Shown: positions 21,001 to 33,200 of the stretch, one piece after another
How the letters are laid out: each line of letters begins with the position of its first letter
Position numbering within the stretch: the stretch's first letter is position 1
From: Dromiciops gliroides
Taxonomy: Eukaryota; Chordata; Mammalia; Microbiotheria; Microbiotheriidae
Assembly (NCBI RefSeq): GCF_019393635.1
Contig: NC_057863.1
Coordinates: 625,622,291-625,686,290 of the forward strand
Direction of reading: 5' to 3'
DNA: 64,000 nt
Program-made: the position numbers and the translations under genes
The notes under the pieces: model-generated
Told to the model about the DNA's origin: nothing
Seen by the model: only the letters and a program-made list of their open reading frames with translations
Database searches by the model: none

Positions 21001-24000
21001 GCAGAGGTGTTGACATCATCTCAGCAGCCTTCTCCTCCCCGAGAATCTATCCCTGCAGAAGCCACGCACCCCCTCTGGCCATGACGGGCTGTGTACACCC
21101 GGTCCCTCCAGCCGCTCTCCCCATCTCTGTCCCCATCGCTGCTCATTTTAGCTCACTGTCAAGAGCCCAAGGGTGGCGTTTCGACTGTCTTCAAGGTAAG
21201 AAGTTGGCTATTTCTAAAAGAATCTTGGCAGATCTTTCCATTCTTCTGCTGTTTGTTGTCCTGGTTTTTACCTTCCACTGCTTCGCTCTGCTTTATGAAG
21301 CAAGACTTACTACTCATGATTTCCCATGATTTCTCTCTCTCTCTTTTTTTTTTGGTGAGGCAATGAGGGTTAAGCAACTTGCCCAGGGTCACACAGCTAG
21401 TAAGTGTTAAGTGTCTGAGGCCCGATTTGAACCCAGGTCCTCCTGAATCCAGGGCCAGTGTTCTATCCACTGTGCCACCTAGCTGCCCCCTCCCATGATT
21501 TTTCTTCTCAGCACATAACAGGTGCTCAGTGAATATCTTGGTCCTTCCTTGCTTCACTATCCCAGCTGCTGAGTTCCAGAAGTTCTTCCACTTTCAATAT
21601 TCTGACTGTCTCGATGTGTGTCTCTCCTCCAACCCCAAGAACTGTGGGATACAGGCCAGGAAGTATCCCCCTCTTCTTGTCCCTCCCCTAACCTGGACCT
21701 CTCCTACAGCTTTGGGGCTTAGGGAAAGAAAGGACTGGGAATCCACTTCCTGGGATTTCGGTTTCTTTCTAAAGCTGAGTGGGCACCCAGGGCCAGCCGG
21801 GCCTTTGGCAAATTCCTAGTTCAGAAGGACCAGGATGGTACTTGTGGGAACAAAGCTGTGAGGGCGAAAGCTTTCACAATTCAATAAACTTTAGCATTTG
21901 ATGCTTTTGATGCCATCCTACCGCTTGCTGTTTCCTAAGTGATTCTTTGTGCCTTGGTTTCCCCAACTGTGAACTGAGATCATTCCCCAAAGCCTGGGAA
22001 GGTGAAATGGTAAAATCAAATGCCTGGCTCATTGTGAGAAAAGCCCTTTGCAGACCTTGAAGCGTTATAAAAACGTGAGTTGTTATTAAGCCTCTGAAAT
22101 CTTACTTTTCAAAGTTTCCCCCTTTCCCCAACTCTCTCCCCTCCCCTTTAGAAGGTGCAAGTGAGAGGGTTGGAATGAAGTCAAAGAACCTGGGTGCCAT
22201 TCCCAGCTCTGCCACCTGTGTGACCTCAGGCAAATCCCTTCACTTCCCTGGGCCTCAGTTTCCTCATGTGTAAAGTAGGGGGGGTGGAGGGGCTTGGACT
22301 AGATGACTTCCGAAGTCCCTTCTGGGTCCTTCTCTAGTCCCCAAATCTGGTGTTTTTCCTTGCCTGATAGAGGTGCTTCCTTGATCAGAGATGCCTGAGA
22401 GGGTGGGCGGCTCCCACTGAAAAGGTATCCTGAATCTGGAGAGTAAAGAAAAACAAAGGACCTCGTGAGAGCGGCCCCCTCTGCAGAGCACCCCGCTCCC
22501 CACCCCAGCCACCCCGTCTTCTCCTCAGAGTCACACTTCGGCCTCGCTTGGCTCATGCGCAGACTGATGCGGGTCCAGTCAAATTTGTCATTACTCTCTC
22601 ACATACCCCAACTTTCAGTCAAAAGAATCAGAAACTGAGGGGACACCTCTCAATGGGGGAATGGTCGGACAAGCTGTGGTGTGGAATACTCTTGTGCGTC
22701 TATCAGCTTCATTTGCTTCCCCAAAAGAATGTCTGCTCTGTAAGAGCATCAACGATTTTGATTTTTTGGTCTATATGCTCCGGTGTGTAGCCCCTCATTA
22801 GCAGACCATCTCCCTTCCCCCACCCCCAATCTAGTCTTCAGCACCATGGACAAATGCCTTAGCACTGCCCTCCAGCACCATGGACAGACATCTCAGGGAT
22901 CCTTGTAAAAGTAAAGGGACCATGGATAGACCAGTACTTATGGAGCATCCGCTGTGCACTATGCTCAATAATTAGGTCACAAAAACAAAAACTCAACTAT
23001 TCTTGCCCTCAGAGAGGTCTCACACTTTTCCTTTGTCTTTGTATCCCAATGTAAGACTTTCTATACTTCCATTATCTCATCCAATCCTCACAATTACAGG
23101 TGAGGTAGGATCTATTATGATGTACAGAGAACATAGGTGATTTGCTCAAGGCCCCACCTCCAGAAAGGCCTGAGTGGGTCCCCCAGACCCTAAGCTCCAC
23201 ATCCCGTTCCCTGTACCACATCTTAATCTCAGTTTGCCCAAGGCCCTACAGAGATAGCCAGGGTCCGGGTTACTGGCCCAGAACAGGACTAGCCAGGAGG
23301 GAGCAGAGTAAGGGAGAAACGCCAAGAGGTCTCTTCTCCGCACCCCCCCTCCCCTGGCAACACACACACCTGCTAAGGGTCTGCACAAGGGCTTGGGAAA
23401 GCCAGAAAGGGGATTTCAGTGTGGTCTCTCTTCAAAGGGAGGAGAAGCAGGGATGCAGCTATGAAGAAGACCTGCCTCAGGGGAGGGACCTTACAGACAA
23501 AGGCCTGTTTCTCAAGCCTGTCATTTATCTTCTAAGGAAAGATTAGGGCAGGAATCACTCCCCTTCTGAAGTTAAGACCCTGCCTTTTATCCTGTAAAGG
23601 GTAATTACTGAAATTTTATTTAAAGGGAAAAAAGCAAGCAAACCACTGTGCCTTCAGAGAGTCATCCAAAAAATGCCAGCAGTCATTCCACCACAGCCTC
23701 GTTTCCTGGTTTTGAAATGGGGGAGTGGAGGAAGATGGGTAACTCAGAGATTCAACAGAGAAAGGAGAGGGCCCTTAGAAGCCAGGATGGCAGAGCTGGG
23801 AGGGGCCCTAGAACAGAGAATGTCAGGGCTGGGAGGGGCCCTAGAACAGAGAATGTCAGGGCTGGGAGGGGCCCTAGAACAGAGAATGTCAGGGCTGGGA
23901 GGGGCCCTAGAACAGAGAATGTCAGGGCTGGAAGGGGTCTTAGAACCCAGGATGGCAGAGCTGGGAGGGCCCTTAGAACCCAGGATGGCAGAGCTGGGAG

Positions 24001-27000
24001 GGCCCTTAGAACCCAGGATGGCAGAGCTGGGAGAGGCCTTAGAACCCAGGATGTCAGAGCTGGGAGGGGCCTTAGAACACAGAATATGCCTAGAAGCAGT
24101 TTTAGTCTTGGCTGTCTAGTCCATAAGCCAGCGAAGCCTGTCTGTTCCTTACACTTGCTGACCAGGGAAGGTCGTAAGAGCATCGTGTTACAGTGGAAAG
24201 AACACTGAATCTGAAGTCCGAGGCCCGGGTTCAAATCCTTGCTTTGCCATTTGCACCCATGACCTATGATCTTGAGCCCATTTTTTTCTGCTTCCATAAA
24301 GTGAAAGGGTTAGAGTCAATGACCTCTGAGGTCTCCTCCAATTCTCAGGTGGGAAATCCCTATCTAAGACGAGCCTCTGAGAGCAGCTGGCCCAGAAGAG
24401 GCCCTACGGACAAGGCGTGCATTGGCAGCCAGGCCCGACTCCAGCTGCAGTGTTCTTTTTTTCCACCCTCTCCCACCCCATCTCTCATTCATCTGGACGC
24501 TGCCCCCCTCTCCTCACCTGCTCGGGTCAGGGAGGGAATGGTCCCCAGAGAGAGGGCCCTGTTGAGTCGTCCTGTCAGGGAGGAAGAGGACGTCCGTCGG
24601 GGAGACCTGAACACTTGCTGGTTGGTCATCTGGAAGAAGGTGGGCGGGGCTGGGACGAACAGAGTCGGTGACACTGAAGGGTATGGGAAGGCCAGTCCGT
24701 TGCTGCCAGGGAAGAAGGAACTGGAATCTCCCGAGAGATACCTGTGAACAACACAGATGACATGGCAGGGGAGGGAGACACAGCAGGCCTCGGAGGCCCC
24801 GAGAGGAAGATGCAGGACTGTCCCTCCCCGTGAGAGCAGGACCCCAGGCCAGGAGGAGCCCAGAGCAGGGTGGGTGTGAAGTTAGTGAAAGCAAGGACAT
24901 CATCTGACTACATTCACATCATTAGGAGCGGGCGGCTGGAGGTGCCAGCATGACCCACCCTTCACCCCCGCCCCAAGCTGAGCCCTACCCTTAGAGAGAA
25001 ATCCCCATGAGCACTCAGGCAGACTCATTTCACTACAGGTGCGAGGGTCTCGACTTTAAAGGGACACTGTCACCCCTGCTGACCCCCACTCTGTCCACTC
25101 ACCATCCTCTTCCCCTATGAGAGTCCTAGGACTCGGGTCATCCCCCAAACCCAGGCTCATGCCCAGCTCCTCCCTTGGTGGTCTGGCAGTCCTATTCAAC
25201 TGGGCCTGCTGGGACCAGGGCTTGCAGGCAGGCAATGGGAAAAGGGCTAGGATCAAGCTTTGGGGTTCAAGATCAACACAACACCTTGTTGGGCAACTCT
25301 AGTTACATAATTTGAAAAAGAAAAAAGGGGGGAGAGCTTGCACATTTTTGCCGCCTCACCAAGGGGAAGAGAGGGGCAGAGATGGGGAGAAAGCCTTCTC
25401 CTGCTTTGGGACTCAGAGTCAGGGTTCCCAGACTAGCACCATGGGAAGGAAGGGGGGCAGGGAGGGGGATGCAAAGCTTTGGAATGGACACAGCAGGACA
25501 ACAACCTCATGTTCCACCAAACTCCAGGCTCGGGCCAATGGTTTAAAATGATTATTTAAAAAAATGAGCACACACAGATATAAATGTATGTCAACAAGCC
25601 AGCCGATGGACAAAAGGTGACAGTGTCTCTTTAACTCAAGACAAGACAAACAACAACCAGACCGGAGGGTCCACAAGCCAGGATTTTAACCATGCTTCTG
25701 GATTAAGCAATCGATTACAAGGGTGGGTGAGAGAAAGAGTGACCAGAGGGAATTAATAGATTAGTCTGCCAACCTGGGAGGGGGAGGGGGAGGGCTGGGG
25801 GGGATCTGGGGAAGGTCAAACCTTACCTCTGGTCCCAGGGGACAAGTGAGGCTGGAGGACTAATTCCTAGGCTGGCCGTTTGATTGGCTGTCCAGGCTGC
25901 TGAATGGGGTGCAGCTGGGAGGCTGGGGTTGGCCGGTCAGACAGGGCTACAGTTTCCATTGCACCAAATTAAGTGTTTAAGAGGACAGTGTTTGCTACCA
26001 GCACAGTAAGAGGAGCAGCCTGCTTTCTAGGCCTTGAGCAGTGGGTCAACAGAGAGGACTTCCCGTCTTCCCGTTTAGAGGCACGGTCCATTTTGGGGAA
26101 CACTGGGGGGGGGGAGGGCGAGGTGAGGACTCAAACAGCCCGTGGGGAAGCCACAAAGATCCATCCCCACGTGTGAGCATCAGTGTTCCATCCGGCCCCT
26201 TCTAAGGATACAGTTTCTGCCCCTGTCCCTGCTCTTCTCTGGGAAGGTCATCCCCCCAAAAAGGGCCAACCTAGCCCATAACCTGAAGTCCGGCAGTATG
26301 GCTTCCGGGCCTGTGACACTACCTAGCCCCTGGCTGTGCATACCCTGAAAAATCTTGCTTATGAAAGACCTCGAAAGGACTTTGGATGGGCTGGGGACGA
26401 GGGGTGTGTGTGTGTGTGTGTGTGTGTGTTACTGAGGTCAGCAGCTTCTCCAAAAAACCTGTCCCTAGGGCAGACACAGGTGGGCACACAGAGGCACTGG
26501 GGTTGGCAGGTAGCTTTGGAGAGGTACCCAGGTAGGGCAGACCAGGCCCACTGGCACATCTCCAGTGCCTCCCTGAACTACCTACACAGAGAGGTTTTCC
26601 CAGACTCAGATATCCTGACTGCCAGCAGCAAGGGCCTGGCCAGCGTGGGTTTGTTTCTCACATCCCATTCCCCACCCCCAATGCTGGGGTACAAGGGCCT
26701 GTGATTTCTGTCAGCTTTGGGGAAGCTCTTGCAGTAACTCAAACAGAAACTTGTGTGAGACTGAGCAGACGGGCCCTAGGAAATGACCTGGGGGCCCTGA
26801 GAAGGCAGTGACTCTCCCAGGGTCACACATCTGATCAGAGACAAGACTGGAACCCAGGGCATCTATCAACTGTTGCCAAGCCACCTCAACAAGGCTTGAA
26901 GCAAAAACAAGCACCAAGAAGCCGCTGAGGGTGGAGGGAGCAGCGCTCCCAAGCAATTCAGTCTCTCCCTAAATAAAAACACAGACAGTGACCGGCCCAA

Positions 27001-27205
27001 GTCCCAGAGGTGATGGGCATCTGCGGCAGGGTACTGACCCAAGGCCTCTGACTCCCTAAGGGTCACAGATTCCAAGTCCTCATTTTACCAATGAGGAAAC
27101 TGAGGCCCAGGTTAGGTGACAATCCAAGGCCAGATGGGTAATTAATGTCAGAGGCAGAATCTGAACCCAGGGCCTGGACTCTTGTCTAGGGCTGTGTGGG
27201 TGTGG

Positions 27206-27262
<57 letters not shown>

Positions 27263-30200
27263 TGTGTGTGTTCCCATTAAGATCTAGAAAGTCCTTTCCT
27301 CACACCAAGTCGGGGAGATAGGCTGTATAGCCAGACTGGAATACAAACTTTAAGGTTTTTCACGTTCCTTCATCTGCTATTAGGAACTCTCGGGTGAAGA
27401 AACTCCCTCCCATGCAGGCTGGCACCTTTTCTGTGACCTCCAGCCCCAGAGCCTTGGCCTCACAGAGGTCAGCTTGGGCTCCCCTCGGGAGGCCTGTTCT
27501 CTGGCCCTAGCACATCACAGTGTCAATGCTGTCCTCAATTAGAGATAAGGTGGCAGGGCTCAGAAAGAGACTAACACTGTGCAGGGTCACTAAGCTGAAA
27601 AAGATGGGAGCGGGGGATTCAAACCCTGGTCTCCCTGTGCATCAAATCTGGCCTGACTGGCCTGCAGGAGAGAAGCTGCCCATGAGCACCCACCCCCCAG
27701 CCTGGGCAGCCTCCAGGTTTTCTCTGCCGTGCCCCTGGACACCCTGGATCATACACCTAGGGTTCTGGCTATTCCCATCATGCCCTTGACAAGGGGCCTT
27801 TCTGAGGGGTTCTTTTCCCTTCTGTGGGACAGGCATCGGTCAAAGCAAGGCGTCTTTGCTTTAGGCCATGGGCAAGTCTGCCTTTAGCTCAGTCAGAGAT
27901 TCACGTTTCACTTCTGCCTACAGAATTCTTCCAAAGGGACCAGCCTGGATTTGTTTCCCTTCTTTTAATTTTAAAGCCCACCCCTAAAAACACTGAGAGA
28001 CCAAGTAAGTGGTCCAAAGTCACACTGAGTATGAATCAAAGCCAGGGCCTGAAGCCAGGAGATGCCACTCCTGGGGCAGCTGCAGGGGCTAACCCGTACT
28101 GGTGGAGTAAGTTCCCTCACCTGGGAGCTCCCTGTGCCAAAGAAATCAGAACTCCACTTCTTATCCCTATTTTAAGTCCACCTCAATCTGAGACCCTTCC
28201 GGGCCTCCCAGCCAAAACAAGGACATTCAGCTCTCAGCCCAAAATGTCTGAACTAACGGGGACCACATTCCATGAACTCTGGAAAGGAAGTAAAAGGCAA
28301 GAAGACAGGACCAATGGAGTAGTCAGACACATGAGACTGAGGGGAGAGTTTATTGAAAAGGTGAGGTGAGAGGGGGGACAAGAAGGAGAGTCCAACCCAC
28401 CTAAAGCTGCCTGATGCCCCAGGCCCCCAGCCCTGAGATCCAAGGCCAGACACCCAGGATCGCGATCCCTGCAGGATACCTGGGATACCACACACACATG
28501 CCCAAGCCCCAAGAAAAGCCCCTCTCCGTGTGGAAACGCTTTACAATTTCAAAAAGATAAAACCAGATGGTACCAGAATCAAAACTGCTAGACAACCAAG
28601 GGTCAGGAGGCTTTTATTTAAAAGCTGTGAACATGAAAACTGGCACTGGCAGGGAGGGTTACAGCCATTGGGGTCACCAGACAATTGACCAAAATGCTGC
28701 TGCTGAGAAAACTACTATGACTACGACTACGTGACTGGATGTTTAGAGAAAATCACAGAGAGATGTCACGGGACGAGGCCATTGGGATAAACCTGGCCTC
28801 TGGACTGCCCTGCTGAGGAGCAGTGGGGACTGAAGTGACGCCCACTAGGATCAGTGGAGGGACTGACCAGGGGAAGGGGCCCACCTAGTCGAGGGCATGG
28901 TTAGGCCCAAGGACAGCACCACCCTCTCAGCCTGTTCTCCATGTCTCGTCAACTTGTCAATCATACAGCACCTGGGGGCACTTCCTTGACTTCCAGACTG
29001 TTTGGGGGGGGGGGGGGACAAGCCATTTTCCTATTCCCTGGGGATTCCAACACTCAATAGACACATCTCCCCAGTGATATTCCCTTTACATCACAGACTT
29101 CTCAAAAACAAAAGGTAACTTTAATTTATGTTAAAAATAAACGTGACACAGAACTCAGAAGCAGAGGGGGAGAAGGAGTTACCAAAATTACCCCCCCACA
29201 CACAAATGGGTGGTTTAGATTTTAAACACCAGCTATATGGTACCACGTCCCCCAAAGCAGGGGTCACTGTCTTAAGCAAATCCTCCTTACCCTGACTGCC
29301 TTTCTAAGCAAGCTCCAGCCCCAATCCCAAGGGGAGATTCCTTGTTAGAATGATACGGATAGATACATATGGATATATGTCTGTTTATTGTAAATAATTT
29401 AATGCTCACACACACCCCTAAGACTATGAGAGAAAGCTTATTAGTGTCACACTGTCAGTACACACATGAAAATGGAAGGGTGAGAAGAGCAAAACCAGAA
29501 AACCAAATCCCTCCAAATCAGGAAGCTGGTGAGCGTCTCTCAACCCCCCCCCCCCCTGCCCCCCTTAGTCCTTGAAGGCTACAATCACATCCCCAGGCTC
29601 TGACCCAGCGAGAGGACAAGGAGCAGGGCTCACCCCTGAGAAGCTAACGGGCCCAACTAGTCCCCCCAAGGGACACGGAGGGTTCCATCTGCCCGTCCCT
29701 GTTGGACATCGAGGCCATGGCAGCCAATGTTCTCACCTGCTCTGCTCTGCTCCCTGTGAGGGAGGCAGGTATCCAGGTACCTGCTTTACAGAAGAGACGA
29801 AGGACTGACCTGTCCATAGGCAGAATGACCACTCATGAAGCGGAGTTAGGATTCAAGGAGGTCTGCCTCTTAGTCCAGGGGTCCAAGTTGTGAATGGGGA
29901 GGGCCAAGCTTGGCCCCAAAGAAGGGATCTGAGAAGAGCCCTCCCCTCGCTTCTCTGGAGGGGGGGCTACCGATGGGAGAACACTGAAGACCTGTCACTT
30001 GCCCAAGACTGGCCAGGCGGGTTTTGTTGAGCTGCTTTTTCTCTTACTGGCACAAGGGACAGGTCTCTGGGTACAGGAGGGGAAGGGGTGGGTTGGGAAA
30101 TCCTGATGATGTGTTCAGGCTTCCTAGCCAGCCCATCAAAGGAAGATGATCTTGTCTGTCCCCTGAACACCCTCCATGTTCCTGCAGCACGGGACTCTGG

Positions 30201-33200
30201 GACACAGACCTTGCTGAGAATGGTTCAGGATTTATCTGTGAGGTACAACTCCCCAGCCTGCTTAAAACGAATCAGGACGATGGTGATGCCAGGCCCCAGG
30301 CTGGAGGTGGAGGGACAAACTCCTAAAGGCCTTTTCTTAGCTAAGCTGCCTCTCAAATCTCCCCCTAACATCAATGTTATGCTTTCACAGCCAGATGAGA
30401 AGCAGGGACTGTGATAAGACAGTAAAGAGGCTGATCTGGGAGAGGCATTCAGCAGCGCTTAGTGGGGCCCAGGGTGGCAAGGAGTGCCCGCTGGAATCTA
30501 AAAGACCAGCACTGGGAGGTCTCAGGGAGCTCTCCTCATCCTAGGCTGGGGTTCCCAGTCACGAACATCACCGCAGGTTGGCTAAGGGCGGATGGCCTTG
30601 TTCCGGCTGAGCCAGGGAGGGCAGCGGGGGTGAATGAACCAGGCACCAAACTCCCTCAACTGGAGAGGGCCGATCTCTGGCTAGCAGAGAGACACTGTGC
30701 CCTTGTCCCGGGACCTGGTCACCCTAAATCTCTCTCCTGGCAGGAAGAGAGAGGAGGGCTGCCTGTGGGCCCCGTTTCCCAACAACCCACCCTTCAATCT
30801 AGAACTTGGAACACAAAGTCCCATAGGAGCTGCCACAGCCCCCTCTGTGCCCCCTCAACTCAGCCAAGGGCTGAGGAGGGTCGGGAAGCATCGTCCGAAT
30901 CTGCCGATCCTGTGTCTGAACTTCAGCTGGATGGGGCTCTCGTCCCTCCTTCTCCCAGAGCTGGGCACTCAGACTCCTTTATCTATCACCCCATCCATCA
31001 TCATTCATCAGGGGCCACCATGAGCTCGGCCTTGTGCTGAGTGGGAAGGGCCTCAGACTCCTCAGACTCCCCCTCCCACTGAGCAGTGTGTCTGCCTCAG
31101 CCAGGGTCCCAGATGCCAGCTGATCTGGGAGCTCAGAGCCCCGGCCCCCACAGAGCCCCCCGGGGCCCAGGCTGACAGAATGGGTGACACTCTGCAAAGC
31201 ACTTTCAGCTATGTGAGCTCATTTGTGGTCCTTACAACCCTGAGGTCAGTGGGGGCAGGGGCAGTTAGTGGTTAAGTGACTTGTCCAAGGTCACACAGTT
31301 ATGGCTTTTCTCTTGTAAACCTTTCCTCCAGTGTTCCACTCGCAGCATTGTGTATATTCCTTCTGAAACCTCCCTGGAAGAGCTGAATCAGGTCCCCCCG
31401 CTCCCCAGCTTCTCTAAGGAAAGGAACAATGCTTTCGTAACTCGGGAGAAGATGAGATGTGGTGAAGGCGGGAGGGGACCAGGGTACAGGCCTTCACAGA
31501 AACCCAGGTCCAGGAGGAACCTGGCTCCAACTAAGAGACATGGGAATGTCTGCCCATGCTTGCTAGTAGAGCTAGGTAGGGTAAAGATAAAGGTCAGACA
31601 GAAATAGGACAGAGAAGCTCAAAGCAGGGAAGGCCTTTAGATCATACATAAAAGGCCAGACCCAGAGGAGGATCTGGGACTAGAACTCAGGTCTCCTGAT
31701 CAAACGTGCCACTCTTTCTACAGGAACATCTCTCTCAGACACAACAGCCACCCGGCCACTCCTGTTGAGATCAGGCTGGGTAAGGCCCCAGAAAGGGCCC
31801 TGAATGTCAAGAAAGAACCAGATTCTGTCTCCTGGGGACACTGAAGGATGGGGATGGCCCAGGCAGGGTCTGGCAGAGACAGGGCAGAGCTCTGGGTGTG
31901 GCAGGCATGCATGGCGAGATGCACCGACCGGGTCAGAGGCCCTGCCAATGAAGAGGCTCTGCCCACCACCTCCACCGGGCCTGTGCCTAATATTCCCCAA
32001 GAGCAGGTCAGATGCAGAAAACCACCCTCTGGCCCGGAAACGCTAAACAGACAGTGATGGGGAAAGAAGGTATCACTGATCCTCCCCCTGGCTTCCCATA
32101 ACCCAAGGTCATGAGGTAAGGTCAGGGAATGGCGGGCCTCCCCAGGGATCCTGGAGAATGGGGAATGAAAACCCCAGGGTCATTTGTCCTCCAGTCTGCA
32201 GGGGAGAAGTCTGAGAGCCTAAGAGCAGCCCTGCCCCACAAATGGGGACAGCGGGAGGATGAGAAATGGGGAGCAAATGGGACAACGGTCTCCGACTACA
32301 GGGCCCTGCAGAACGGGGAGGACTCCTGGCAGGGCCCATCAAGCTGCAGCAGGAGGCATCCTTGTTCCCTTTCCATGCCTCTCTTTCACTTAAAGCTTTT
32401 TCAGTCATTCCTTCATTTAGCCTTTCATGCGTGCTGGGCTAAGAGCCAGAGGCTACCGAGTCCTGCTAGGGCAGTTGGGTTGCCTTTCACCAGTCTTGAC
32501 CTGGGTCTGGCTGCCAGTGAGTGCTTTTGGTGGCTAGAGATGACCGTCTCCCAGGAGCAAGAAAGCCACCAAAGAGCCCTTCCACGGAAGAAGGGCAGCA
32601 ATGACAAGACGGACTTTCCAGCCTGTGAGGTTTCAAAGGAAAGGGACCAAAAGCCTGGCCTAGGAATCCCGAGCCTGACGAACTCGGTACGAGTTCCCGA
32701 TCCTTCCACACGCCCTTCTGGGTAGGGGGCAAATAAAGACTGCCTGCCCTCACCACTCTCTGCTCTGCTCTCCCTGCCCCCTTAGAATCTCGGGCTTCGG
32801 GTCTGCAAGGGGCCATCTGCACAATGAAGAACAGATGAGGACGACGAGGCCCAGAGAGACAAAGGGATCTGGTGATGTCACACAGCCCATCAGTGGCAGC
32901 GCGAGGATCTGAACCGAGATACTCCGACTTCCAACTACATCACTGCTGGCCTCACGGGGCCGGACAGAGGTGGCCGGTGAGCTCCGGGGAGACCCCAGAG
33001 CCCCTGCAGCACCAGGCCAGCCAACTCAGATGGGAAATCTCTGAAGGGGCCGGGTTTTCCCGCCTCCAGTCCCCAGGCCAAGCCCTCCACCAGCTCTTTT
33101 AAGGGGAGAGGCTGTCTGTTGGCTCCTGTGGCATCACCAGTGCTTAGCAGGGTACCTGGCATTTCCTGACTAACTGACCCTTGGGAGTCACACCAAGTCA

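Larger units (their letters stand above)
18831..22363 (-). other. TMEM201 intron 8 (GC-AG)
   Basis: 3.5 kb with a GC donor and AG acceptor. Contains two minus-oriented SINEs, old MIR-like pieces (19660-19870, 21940-22090, 22160-22270), an L2 3' end and an unassigned block. Confidence 0.85.

Noticed and set aside
23765-24090. Direct repeats suggestive of a CRISPR array
   Set aside because: Units are contiguous with no unique spacers, and the genome is mammalian; it is a minisatellite.
23648-24297. Open frames of about 180 codons on both strands with 11-residue repeats
   Set aside because: Produced by the 33-bp minisatellite, whose period is a multiple of three; flanking parts show no coding character.
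30462-31040. A 192-codon plus-strand frame in TMEM201 intron 6
   Set aside because: No domain, no splice context and composition like that of the surrounding GC-rich intron.
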